From Prosopocoilus inquinatus (Eukaryota > Arthropoda > Insecta > Coleoptera > Lucanidae): a stretch of DNA of 64,000 bases. The notes under the pieces are model-generated. The model did no database searches, was not told the origin of the DNA, and was given only the letters and a program-made list of their open reading frames with translations. Numbering within the stretch: the first letter of the stretch is position 1; every line of letters begins with the position of its first letter. Below are positions 1-11,400 of the stretch, one piece after another. The position numbers were made by a program, and so were the translations under genes. The DNA lies in the NCBI GenBank assembly GCA_036172665.1, contig CM069877.1, positions 12,792,501-12,856,500 of the forward strand. Reading direction: 5' to 3'.

Positions 1-1339
1 GGCATATACATATAATTTTCCCCGGCTGTGGTTATCAGTTGAAACCAGCCAATTATTACGAATTTAAAAGAATACAAGAGTTAACCTACATTACACATCG
101 GTAAAACAGTCCCCTGTGTTACTTACAATTAAAATTAAACATTTGTTAATCACTTTCTTGTGAGCATTACGTTTAGAATTAATTAAGCAAGCAGCACTTG
201 ATTAATATCGATTAACTAGACCGCAGTGCCTTATATACAGCGTGTTCACGGAACGAGTTGCCAAGAGGAACTTTACACAAGACTCTTCAATTTTTTATTT
301 AAGTCTAAACAATTCAAATTTTTTAACGTCATGTTGCAGAAACCAAAGAAGTAAATTGACGTGTATGTCATTGATTTTAAGCAAAAAACTGCATTTTACT
401 GTTCCAGATACTTCAAAAGACCCACATTTTTCTTTTCTTTTTGACCATAGGGTGTCTGAAATATTCGTTGATATTAAAAAGGATTTTCCTCTTGTCAAAT
501 TGTTCTGTGGACACCCTACACATTTATACTAATCAATAGAAGCTTAAAATTTTGTATCGATGCTAAATAGTGGTAAATAAATAAATAAATTAGTTAAGTA
601 ATTAGAACGAACGAATTTATTTTTCTTCCTTTATAATCCACATGATTGAAATTTGTTGTTAAACAAAATGAAAATACGACGTCTTATTTACACGGTGAAA
701 CGGTGAAAAAGATAAGGATAATTAAAGTTTGTCAAAACGAAAGCAGAAATTCAGCTTGACCTCGTAGTAACGTTTAATTGTAGAGGGTACGTTTGGCCTG
801 AAATCAACAACTAGCTTCCGGTAATACAAAGGAAATAACTTGCAATTAGTGAACGATAGAAATTATAAAATTAAAATCGGATTCAGAAGGAATAAAATGA
901 TCATTGCCATTGCATATCGTTTCAAATTATATCAATTAGAAAAATTAATTAATTGAATATAAATGATAGTATCGAAGAGATCAATAAATAATAGGTAAAT
1001 GAAATATAATTAGTTAATATTTACGAATCTTAAACTACCTACAAAGAAGAAGAGACTGATTTTTATAAATCTGTTAATGTTAAAAAAGAAGATTAAGAGA
1101 AGAATGAAAAACAGAGTTCAGAAAGCAAAAAAACAGCCTAATTACAAACGAGAGGAATGTGGGACAAATAATGAAAGAAAAAACAGAATATTTCATTTTA
1201 TAATAGAAGCAAGAAGAAGAAATGACTTTCTTTTTAATTAAACAAATCAGAAAATGAATGAAGTCGATGTCATACTTAAAAATAAAAAATAATTTAGTCC
1301 TCAACATTCTCAACAAACTGTATCACTACACTGCTCTGC
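1..1339. other. AT-rich intergenic DNA, no gene recognised
   Basis: No coding signal I trust. Short open frames around 242-532 exist on both strands but carry no recognisable motif. The 3' exons of the Gr gene at 3342-4271 were looked for here on the minus strand and no convincing TYxxxxxQ terminal exon was found. One acceptor-like site at 797 is discussed among the rejected items. Confidence 0.5.
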
Positions 1340-2215
1340 ATAAAATAATTGCTTTTGGCAACAAAAACAATTTAGAAGTAGTTTATTTTTGACAATAATC
1401 TACGATGAGATCAAATAAATATTGATTTGTACAACAAAAGAGGTGAAGACAGTTATTGGAAAGGGTTTTTTTTTTAATATTTAACATCCATTTGTAATTT
1501 GTAATTAATTAATAAAATGGTGTCCACTAGTGAAGAGATGCAATACATTTAAATTTTTAAATATTAATATCTATAGTGTGATCGATAAACACTTCAAAAT
1601 CTGATGATTCGTGCAACAACAGAAGTAAAGACAGTTATGAGAAAAGGTTTTTAAATTTAACATCCATTTTCAAGTTGTTTTTAATTAATAAAATGGCGTC
1701 CAATAGTAAGGAAATGCAATGTATTCACAATTTAGAAGTCCAGCTTCTTTTTATACCGAACAAGAACGAGAAGACAAATTTTTAAATATTAATATCTACA
1801 ATACGATCGATGAACACTTCAAAATACAAATAATGATTTGTGCAACAAAAGAAATAAAGACAGTTATCAGAATGGCTTTTTAATATTCAACATCCATTTG
1901 CAATTTCTAATTAATTAATAAAATAGTGTCCAAGAGTGAGAAGATGCAATGTATTCATAATTTAGATGTCCAGCTTTTTTTATACAGAACAAGAAGGAGA
2001 AGATATTCAAATTTTTAAATGTTAATATCTACGATGTGATCAACAAACACTTCAAAATATATATAACAATTTGTGCAACAAAAGAAGTGGAGTGTTGTTG
2101 GAAAGAGTTTTTAATATTTAACATCCATTTGCAATTTGTAATTAATTAATTAATAGAATGGTGTCCAATAGTAAAGAGATGCAGTGTATTCTTAATTTGC
2201 TTTTCATCATCCTAG
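1340..2215. repeat. Tandem repeat, about four diverged units of 180-235 bp
   Basis: Four successive units share the order: 'ACTTCAAAAT...TTTGTGCAACAAAAGAAGT', 'GACAGTTAT', 'ACATCCATTTGCAATTT', 'TAATTAATTAATAAAATGGTGTCCAA' (split here into its parts), then 'GAGATGCAATGTATTC'. The ACATCCATTT landmark recurs near 1484, 1663, 1888 and 2122. Units differ by small indels and substitutions, so the array is old. No coding content is seen. Confidence 0.75.
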
Positions 2216-2820
2216 CCTAACTAACATTCACACGAAAGTGCTTGATTAAAACTTAATAACTAATAGTGACCACTAAACTACTATTGACTATGTAAAGCTA
2301 GCATTCTTTAGTATTTATTTGGAGAGAACCAAAGCAATCCCAACAGTGTCAACGAATACAAATAATTTTTCAATTTGCTTTTACTATAATCTTCCAGTCG
2401 AATGTTACTCTCTTACATTTTTGCTAAACCCTTTTTGCATAACTACTTGCGATTTAAGAATGAAATTCTGGGAAATGTGTAATTTAACATATTCATGAAA
2501 AAACCGAAGATGCTTTTGAATAGCTTGGCTCCAATCACCAACATGCAATCATTTTATAATTTAAACATATTAAAAAAATGATTTTAAATGTCTTGCCCTT
2601 AATCAACAATTATACAATCATTTTGAAGAAGTTACTTTTTGAACTATAACATCATTAAATGGACTGGCCACATTAGATAAAGAAAAATTGCTAGAAAACT
2701 CTCATCATTGATGGCAATGCAATGAACAGAGCTTGTAAACCCCCGAAATATCATCGGAATTTGAATAAAAAAAAAACTAGAAATGCACTGGAAATGCAAA
2801 AAGGCTGATGGAAAATAAAA
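2216..2820. other. Unannotated AT-rich DNA
   Basis: Nothing recognisable on either strand: no long frame, no inverted termini, no clear repeats. Confidence 0.4.
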
Positions 2821-3055
2821 GTTAAGATTGGTGGAGACGGTGGTGGAGGAGGGCGACGTCCCACATTCTTTTGCTAATTGTGATAATTAAAAATACGAAA
2901 GTTAATAATAAGATTGGAGGAGACGGTGGTGGTGGAGGGCGACGAACAAAACAAAATTATACTGCGAGGCTTATTTTGAATTTACTTACTTCAAAAAAAT
3001 GTAATTAATTATACGTAAGATTGGTGGAGACGGAGGTGGAGGAGGGCGACGTAGA
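2821..3055. repeat. Three spaced copies of a G-rich 35-bp motif
   Basis: The motif 'AGATTGG(T/A)GGAGACGG' followed by GGTGGAGGAGGGCGACG occurs near 2824, 2911 and 3018, at about 90-105 bp spacing, in otherwise AT-rich DNA. In one plus-strand frame each copy reads K-I-G-G-D-G-G-G-G-G-R-R, and the clustered GG/GGG runs could form a G-quadruplex. The sequence between copies is not obviously shared. Whether it is protein-coding, structural or a minisatellite remnant is unknown. Confidence 0.7.
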
Positions 3056-3341
3056 AAAAAATGCCTCTTCATTCAACTAATGATTAGTTTCACTTCTAAA
3101 ATTTGGAAATAAACTTTCTTGTTTAAAATGAAATGACTTTTTTGGAACACTTGGAATACCTTCAGTTTTCAAATTCTCATTTAGTATTTTCATAGAAATG
3201 AAGTAATGAACTAAGTAATACACTTCTTGTTAAAGCGGAACCAGAGGAAACTTTAATAAATAAAAATCACATTTTGAATAAAGATTGCATCGTCCACCAT
3301 CAAATATACTCATACATCCAGCATAATATAAAAGTACTCAC

Positions 3342-4271
3342 CTCATCGCAAGTCGCTGAAGAAATATGGAGAATGGTCACTGTCAAAACAACCATAAATA
3401 CACTCCCTAGACTATTCCTGATAAGCATCCTTCCAAAATCCACTTCGCCCTCGTCTCTTTTCTCACCAAACATAAACCTGAAGTTGCTAAAAATTGCAAA
3501 CAGCGTAGTCAAAAACGTCAGAGTGATAAAAGCCAGCAGTTGCAGAGTGTAGGCCCCGTTAATAATTCCAGCAGCATCACAGAGACTATCGTGGCACACC
3601 GCCAGTATTTTCAGCTTCTTCGAAAACTTCGATTCGACAATGATACAACCCCCCCGCTTGTTCATCTCATGGTTAATCAGGGCAAACCTGTCTCTCAGCA
3701 GTTGAAGGCACGCTATGAGCTGTCCGAAAACCCCAATCAAAATCAACAATAAAATCGAGTTCTTCGTGATCTTCGAAACGTCATCCTCAATTAAAGCCGT
3801 TCCAGTGACCACCACAGCCACAATGGTAACCCCGAGCACGACGTAAAGCAGAAACTTCCTCTTCTGTTTTCCGTAGTCGATTCCCTCGAAGATGCCGCAT
3901 AAATTTCTGTCCACCTCGTAGATTATCTTGATGAATTCCATAACTTTGTTCCGCTCTGTGAAGGACAGGACGATGCAGGCACAGCCCAAGATGAAATAAA
4001 AATACTTGTTGACGATTTCCCTGAATATAAAAACGTTGGCTGATGTGTCGGTGACTGCTTCATCCAAATTCATTATTTCATAGACTGAAATGCACGTGTA
4101 GAGGGTGAATAGGAAGAGCGTTTGGAATGATTTGGGGATGCTTGATTTCAGTTGTAAGCGCAGAGGATTCTGCTCGATGAGTTTTATGGGGCTGACTCCG
4201 ATGGTCTGACTTAAGCACACGATAGGTGAAATCGCTGGTAGAAACATGTGCATCTTCTGCCGGTGTTTCAT
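3342..4271 (-). CDS. Gustatory receptor (insect 7-TM chemoreceptor), 5' exon; gene partial
   Basis: Encodes the first 310 residues of an insect gustatory receptor, a ligand-gated ion-channel subunit of sensory-neuron membranes. The N-terminus (CLSQTIGVSPIKL) is the usual Gr start preceding TM1. Hydrophobic segments follow at roughly residues 45-65, 85-105, 140-160, 173-193, 245-262 and 285-303, giving six of the seven expected helices. The frame runs on to a stop at 3300, but a perfect donor (GAG|GTGAGT, after base 3342) lies just after 'SSATCDE', where the next two Gr genes also splice in phase 0. The seventh helix with the TYxxxxxQ motif must therefore be on exons further left; none was identified in bases 1-3341, so it may lie outside the window or the gene may be broken. 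Unlike its two neighbours, the N-terminal part is a single exon. Assignment to the family is secure; ligand unknown. Confidence 0.82.
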
Positions 4272-5689
4272 TGTATTTCAGGTTTGAACTGGAAGAGAAA
4301 ATATAATTGATACATTACTGGATAATCAAGAAAATAAACAATAAAAGACGAGAAAAACTAATACTTGAAAGAATGAACTCGAATTTGAAGATGAAAAAGC
4401 AAGATAAGAGTTCGAATTATTTAAAAAAAAAAAAAAATGTAAATGAATGCAAGATAATTATGTATGTATTGAAAGAAAGCAGTGGAAAGCGAAGAATTTG
4501 ATTATAAAAAGCATAAGAAGTTAAGAAATAGGTCAAGAAAAAGATGAATGAACGTTTCTATTCTCAAGAATAAAGATGAAAGAATTCAAGTTGAAGAGAA
4601 AGATGACGCAAGCTTATAAAAGGTGAGGATGACAAAATATGTACTTAAATTAAATGCTACTGTTTTATTTTATATATTTAAACAAATATTCTTAATGCAT
4701 TTAATTATTAATGTCACTGTTCTATACTTTACAGTTAAAAAGAAAAAGGAATCGAACCAAATCGAAGGTAACGGCACTGAGATGTTGGACAATAAGAAGA
4801 AATGAAAAGATTAGTCAAACTGGTGAGTTTCTTCTTAGATTTGTTAATAACTATATTTTAATCTAATTGATTTTACAGGTTTCGCAGAATGAAGAGATCC
4901 TCACAACTGCTTTAGAAGAAAGAAGAGACATTGGGTTTGTTTTAAGTTTTAAAATCTATTTTATATCGTTGTTTGAAAAATTTATTTTTTGAAATACATA
5001 GTATTTTTGAAAAGAATGCGTTTCACTATCACATTGTTACAGGACTTGGAAAACATACCTTCAAGTCACATATGTGCAGGGCACACAATCACACGATGGG
5101 GCAAACTAAATAAATGTACCTATTTATAACGATTGAGAATCATAAACCAGAAAACTATTAAAACAATGTAAGTAAATAGGCTTGCATATTTAATGAACAT
5201 GCTTTGCACTTAATGATCTGTATCTGATGAAATACCAAAGCTATAATTTTCTTCGATACTATCGGATAGATAATATTTGCTATGAGAACACCGGACGGAC
5301 ATGTTTTTAAAAAATATTTGTACACCGGAGTTTCCTTGCTCATGAAATTTATAATGCATGATTATAGCAAAAGAAAAAACATAATGTGACCGTTTTGCCA
5401 AAGTAAACGGAAGAATACAAGAATGTAAATTTTAATAATAAAAAAACTGAAGCTAAATAAACATATAAAGAAAATAGGGATCAATCCTTTAACAATCCTT
5501 ATACACAAAAAGCTGTAATTTAATAAGGCCTTGTTTTTTAACCACAAATAAGTTAACTTTAACCTGCTGTCTGATTACCACTTCGGTTACCATAAGAACA
5601 ACTGATTTAATAATTGTTATCATGTTACTATGAAAATAAAGTTAAAATTAACTTGTGATAACATTTAAAAGCTATAAATTAATAATAAA
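4272..5689. other. Intergenic DNA 5' of the first Gr gene
   Basis: AT-rich sequence between the start codon of the 3342-4271 Gr exon and the duplicated block beginning near 5690. It should include the promoter of that gene, but I see no clear TATA box or initiator. Short frames at 4307-4501, 4623-4805 and 5158-5547 are low-complexity and unsupported. Confidence 0.4.
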
Positions 5690-6575
5690 ATAGATAGACG
5701 CCTGTATCAGGATGAAGCTTAATACAGATACAGATAAATGTAGGTGTGATATAAGGAAGTAGATACAAAAACAGCACTTACAGGTGATAATAAAGGCCAT
5801 AATAAATTCTTCAAAATTGTTTAAACTTAACTGTTATTAATAAATTTCCACTCATCACTGTAAGAATAATATTGGCAGATTTGAACGAGCGTCCAAAATG
5901 GCGGACAATTAAAAACATAAAAATAAAGCCGAGTATACCCGAACTCGAAGGCACGAAAGCGTAAAAGAAACAAATTAGTAGAGGCGGGAGTTTTGAATAT
6001 TAACATCCAAATTTAATTCAAATGCATAATTATCAGTTGGCTAAAAAGCAGTGAAAAAGTAAAAGAGGTTACAACAAGCATGTTTATTCGTAGAATAATG
6101 CTTAATTTGATCAAATGGTTTGTGTTTGTGTCCTTTAGGCAAATTTGATGACTCCAGTTCTCATCGAATATTATTTCTTTTTTTCTTGCAAAAAGGGAGG
6201 GAAAACTGGTTATGCTAAACTAAATACTGCACTACACAACTGAATCTCCCTGATTTCTTAAATTTGTATAATTAAGTTGATTACGATTAATCACCTACCT
6301 TAACCGGAGCGAAAGAGATCGAAGACCTAAATATAAGTCAGTAGATTGGAAATACAGCTGACAATAGTGAAGGCCACAAAAACACTTTAAAATTAGTTTA
6401 ACTTAAAAACTGTTATTCATATATTTCTGATTATCACTGCAAAAAAGTAAAATTGTTAGAACTTCATTTGAACGAGCGCTGAGCGTCCAAAATGGCGCTG
6501 GCGGAGGATTAGAAAAAGAAAACGAGTGTAACCGAGCTGTGCCGAGCGCACATACGTGCAAGAACAAAGCAAAAT
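5690..6575. repeat. Two direct copies of a ~300-bp block containing a CCAAAATGGCG motif
   Basis: About 5750-5960 and 6345-6560 are diverged direct copies. Both contain a stretch resembling 'AACTTAACTGTTATT', 'ATCACTG', then 'TTGAACGAGCG', 'CGTCCAAAATGGCG' and a CGAG-rich tail. The spacing is about 590 bp. The CAAAATGGCGGAC core resembles a YY1/Pho-type binding site, an inference from the motif alone. DNA between the copies is AT-rich. Confidence 0.65.
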
Positions 6576-6772
6576 AAAATCGTAATTAAAGTATTATAAT
6601 AAAGTAATTAATTCGCAGCTGAAAACACTTTTTAATGTACCACTAATACGTCAAGTATGAGATAAAAATTAATGCGACTTAGCTCCAGGTCCAGCTACTA
6701 TTGTTTAAATCTGTTGCGGGGTTGCCAGATTGGGCGAAATTCCGCCATTTGGGCTACATTTTACAATGACTA

Positions 6773-7004
6773 TAAAGGTGCTTTCTTTCGCGCACAAAAT
6801 CGTGATCCAAACGTGTTTTGATTCGAAAAGAGACAATTTGAATCGCTATAGTTTTAAAACTTGTTTGAATTGAATTATGGTTATTTACAAATGAATTGTC
6901 AATCAAAAATTCAAGTCAGGTGTTTCGTTGCAACAACTACGAAATTCAGGTCCAAACTATTCGAAACACGATTCAAACTTTTGAGCGAAAGAAAGCACCT
7001 TAAG
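6773..7004. mobile_element. MITE, ~230 bp, AAGGTGCTTTCTTTCGC termini
   Basis: Inverted ends AAAGGTGCTTTCTTTCGC (left) and GCGAAAGAAAGCACCTT (right) bound a non-coding segment whose two halves also match one another further in (ATCGTG...CACGATT). The left flank GGTTGCCAGATTGGGCGAAATT is part of another repeat, seen also at about 33790, 36760 and 39705. The target duplication is not resolved. Confidence 0.7.
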
Positions 7005-7179
7005 AGATATCATTGATTTTAGACATATTTGGCGTTTAAAAATCTTATTTGATGCCTGACCACACCACATAACCCAACAAAGTTCTACATTCTAGTAATA
7101 AAAGTACACCACCGACCAAAAATTTGAAACCGCAAAGTCGATGCAAAGAAAAGGTGACTTTAATATGACGAATATTTTT

Positions 7180-7500
7180 GTTTTATTTTTTGTTTATTTC
7201 ATTTTTTTTTCTTTCTCTTTTATTTTTTGTATTGAGGTATTGAAGTTTTACATTTTATTTAAGGTTCATTTGTTTTGATTCTTCTTTTGTTTCCTGCCGG
7301 TTTCTTTACTTGTAAACATTTTCGGCCGGAGAATCGAGATGTTTTTATTTATTTTTTTTTTGTCTATCCATTCTTCTATTGTTTTTTTTTCTCTCTTTTT
7401 AATCGAATTTCGGTTTTCATATTTTATTTACTCTTTCTTTACAGTTCTCTTTTGTTTCATTTCCAGACTTTTATGTTCCAAAAGTGTCAAATGTTTTAAT
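7180..7500. repeat. T-rich interspersed repeat, copy of the family in the 33-42 kb array
   Basis: T-rich on this strand, with landmarks shared with 35120-35560, 38060-38510 and 41010-41470: 'TTTCCTGCCGGTTTCTT', 'GGCCGGAGAATCG', 'TCTTTTTAATCGAATT'. Open frames here and in the other copies reflect skewed base composition and have no domain. Confidence 0.6.
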
Positions 7501-7931
7501 TAGTCGAATTTAGTTCTAAGAACACGAAGAAAACAATTTTCAATAATTATTACCTCCGAAAAGTAATATAGTCAAGAAACCTAACTTTATAACTTAAACT
7601 TAAGAGTATCTTTTTTTTCAAAGAGTCAAAGAGTTGAGAGTTTTTACTCATTAATAAGTCACAGGCCACATAGAGAAATAGATTTAAAAATTGATATGTG
7701 TAGGGAGGATAAATGGGGCTGTGAGAGACAATTTGTTTAACGTGTTCTCTTTTTACATTCTCAAGAATTTGGCCGCCCAAAGCATAGATGCCCAAAGTAT
7801 GAGTATTCCTTCCGTGAGATTGAACTACTAAACAATCAATTTGAGGTTATGCAATTTCTTTTATTATAATTTTTTTCTAAGAAAAAGCAAGAAATGGATT
7901 CAAAGACAAATTTTCATGCTTCACACTAGTA

Positions 7932-8370
7932 TAAGGTGACCAACCGTACAAAACAAAAAACCAGGACATAGTAGGGGGGGGGGGGGGGTAGTGTCGAAGT
8001 AAAAATGCGCCGTAGGACAAACGGCCTAAATCTAAAAGTTAGAAATTGGATTTCAAATTTAATTACCTTTGAAACATAAGTTTCATGGGGAATTTTTTTC
8101 TTAAAAAACTAACTTGAAGGGTCAAGAATTTCGTTAACAGGGATAATACAATATTTTTTTTAATTTTACGTAAACAGCAAACATATAAAAACTTAAATTT
8201 TTTTTTTAAGTACTAAACAAAATTGCAGTTCATCTTTATTTCTTCTACTTTATGCAGGAGGTGGAATAGCCCTTCCCTGAACACTTCTTAAAAACCAGTA
8301 CTGTTCTGGATAAAACAGTACGGTAAAAAAGACTACTGTTCTGGATAAAACAGTACGGTTGGTCACCTTA
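7932..8370. mobile_element. hAT-like non-autonomous element, 439 bp
   Basis: Exact 18-bp inverted ends TAAGGTGACCAACCGTAC / GTACGGTTGGTCACCTTA, flanked by 8-bp direct repeats CACTAGTA (7924-7931) and CACTAATA (8371-8378), 7 of 8 identical. An 8-bp duplication is the hAT hallmark. It contains a run of about 17 G near 7973-7989 and, at its right side, two copies of a TACTGTTCTGGATAAAACAG unit. A fragment of a related sequence sits at about 23521-23565. Confidence 0.8.
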
Positions 8371-8430
8371 CACTAATATTTAAAAGGAAATTACTACTTT
8401 TATTTTATTTTTTTAAGTAACCAGCCACAC

Positions 8431-8490
8431 TTAATTCCCGAGATCCAACTGAATGAAAATCAGTAAATAGGTCATTGCTGCACAAACTAC
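8431..8490 (-). CDS. Gr gene B exon 6 (terminal, TYLLIFIQ motif)
   Basis: Acceptor TTCTGTTTCAG precedes base 8490. The exon encodes 19 residues, VVCAAMTYLLIFIQLDLGN, then TAA. The TYxxxxxQ motif is the signature of the seventh helix in insect Grs. It matches the last exon of Gr gene A (IVCSATTYLMILLQ). It is too short to appear in any ORF scan. Confidence 0.85.
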   Translation of the reverse strand, partial: VVCAAMTYLLIFIQLDLGN

Positions 8491-11400
8491 CTGAAACAGA
8501 AATAAATTTTCGTCAGTTTAACATACATTCCTTCTTTTTTGTTATTTTTTTTTAAATTTTAAATAATTATACAGGGTTATTCAGAATAAGTGTCCGACCG
8601 ACTCGTTAAGAGCGTATTCGCTACGGTCATCATGCAAGTGCGAAATTGCAAGAAATAAATCTATCAGAGACCTTTCAAAAATCAACATCCTTTGAAACCA
8701 AAATGGAAATCATGATGCGTTTCTTAACGTATACATAAACAAGTTTGAAATTCGAATGAATCAATTGCGTATTATAATTATTTTTCCACAGAAAGTCACT
8801 TCACAGTTCCAAAACGCTAGTGTTTCGTTCTATTTCACGCGAGTTCATTGCTCTTGTGACGCAATACGGCTGTATTAGTGCCCACCAACTAATTTATATC
8901 TGAATCTGTAATACGTTTTATCTCAAAAACTATGGATATTAGACCCCTTACAGACTTTCTATTTTCTTTTTCTTTTTGTTTTACCTGTGGTTGATGGATT
9001 AGACACTTATTTTGAATCACCCAGTATAAGTGGAAAGTTAATGGCATAGGTTAATGGGATTTAATGTCCAGAAATAATTACTGTACTGTTTAGGTATTAG
9101 CACAATTAGGTACAGTCGCAAGCATTAAATTTTGGTCATCACTATCAATAAAAACATCAGTACGAATTCCAGAAATTAGAAATAGTTTTCATATAAATTT
9201 GTTGTGTTTTACCAAGAAAGTGTCGAAAATAAATTAATAAAATATTTACGAGGTTAATTCTAGCCTTCAAAATTGTTAAATAAAAGGACTGTAAATATGC
9301 GATACAAGCATGATCAAGTTAGCAGTGTTGTTGTTTACTGTCAACGTATAAGTTTTGCAATTTTATGTTCACTTATTATCATTAAAGAAGTTATTTCTCT
9401 TCTACTGGCTACTTCTGCGTTCAACAGGTTATGGGCCCAGAGTCGCAGTTTTTCCAGTGACTCTGGAATAAGAGAAATAACAGCATCGTAAGAATCTTCA
9501 AAAATGAATGCTACGGGCGTTAGATTCGAAGTTCTAAACAATGAGAACTACGACACATGGAAAATTCAAATGCGTGCGGTTCTCATTAAGAATGATGCTT
9601 GAGGCTACGTAAGTGGCGCAATTGTAAAACCTGAGGCTGTGCAAGGGAATGCATCCTCCGCAGAAGAAGTTCGACGTTGGAAAGAAGCTGATCTCAAAGC
9701 ACAATCAGATATTGTTCTTGCTATAAACCCATCAGAAATCAAGCAAATAAAAGGATGCGAGACTTCGCGTGAGGTATGGGAAAAATTAGAAAGAATTTAT
9801 CAATCCAAAGGACCTACGCGAAAAGCAGCTCTTTTGAACCACTTGATGTCTCTCAAGATGCGAGATGGTGACGATGCATGTGGACATATTCGGGATTTCT
9901 TTGATACAGTGGATAAGTTGACAGAATTAGGCTCAATTTTACAATGACGGTTTAACTTTGAGCCGAAGCTTAAATCCTTAACAACAATTGTTGAAATAAT
10001 CGTTGCTAAGGGTTTAAGCCTCAGGTCAAAAAGCGATAGTAAGATGTCGCTATTTTATCTGTTCCTCAGCTCAACGTTGAGCCCCATTTGTAAAACTGGA
10101 CCTTAGCGGTAGAAATTAATCAGGATTTGTTATGTGTTATGCTGTTACGCAGCTTGCCTGATAGTTTCGAGAATTTTAGATGTGCGATCTCATCACGCGA
10201 CGAATTACCATCACTTGAAACATTACGAATCAAAATAATGGAAGAATTCGACGAACGAAAGGACTCTAACCAGAATTCTACACAAAATGCGATGATTGTT
10301 GGAAGAAGATCCTGGAATAAGAATCGTCGACACGAAAATTCTGAAAAGGACCGTGTAAACAAAGACATTAAGTTAAAGTGTTTTAATTGCGGAATGATAG
10401 GACATAGATCGAAGAACTGTAAAAAGTCGAAAAATCCGAAAGAACAATTTGCTAAAAACGTGAGTTTGTATGTAACGTCAAACATGACAACTAACGAGAC
10501 TTTTCAAGCTGAAAGATGCGCGGATGATGTAAAGTGGTGCTTGGATAGTGGGTGTACCTCACACATGTGTAAGGACATGAACTGTTTTAATAAAATCAGT
10601 CAAGATAAACCTGGAAAATTCAATCTTGCCAGTAATGCAAGCACAGAAATAAAGGGTGATATGAATAAAATGAAGTACATACTAACACTTCAAAAAATCA
10701 CAGTATATACTTAATTTAGTAAGAATAAAAATTCTGAGTTCATGCTTGCCTTGTAGTAGAAACTCCATTAAAGAGATTTTTTTCATCACTTGAGCATAAA
10801 CTTAAATTTGATATGAATAAGGGAAAATTTTATACTTCAAGTCGAAGTATATTCTCGTGAATATGTGAGTTTGGTCAGTATCAAACTCAGCTTCATACAA
10901 ATCTCGTGCACGAGCAAGTATGGCCGAATAAATAAATAATTTACAAGAACGCAAATTATATTCAGTGCGTCGTGAAGTTAACGAACGGTGTTTTAAATCT
11001 CTCTACCACTTTGAGAGGCATAATGTAGAGTGGTTGGCAGATCACTTTTTAGGGGAAACTCTTGAAACTAGAGGTGGAGCTTTAACGTCATTTCAGCGTT
11101 TCCAAACTTTTTTGAGGTATATTGGAGATCCTGGATTTCAATCTGGTGTCGGAGAGGATGTCGGTATTCATCAGACTACAGTTTCTAAAGCAATTACAAA
11201 TGTTATGAACTAAATTGTAGCTAGGGCCAATCGCTGGATAAAATTCCCTAATAATGAAGAATCCTTTATTGCTGCAATGGTAGAGTGGCAGGAAAAATAC
11301 ACCTTTCCGTCCACTGTAGGGGCGGTAGACAGTACCCATGTGCCTATTATTAAACCACATAATCACGGAGATGAATATATTAACCGAAAAAAATTTTGTA

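Noticed and set aside
700..797. Acceptor-like site (GATTTCAG before 797, minus strand) followed by AKRTLYN and a stop, as a possible next exon of the Gr at 3342-4271
   Set aside because: Phase and first residues fit a Gr exon, but a stop follows after seven codons and no TYxxxxxQ motif appears nearby; too weak to call.
1080..1316. 78-residue hydrophobic frame (minus) with FIFKYDIDFIHF, resembling the Gr FFDID motif
   Set aside because: Low-complexity AT-rich frame, no splice sites in the right phase, no following helix motif; resemblance is probably chance.
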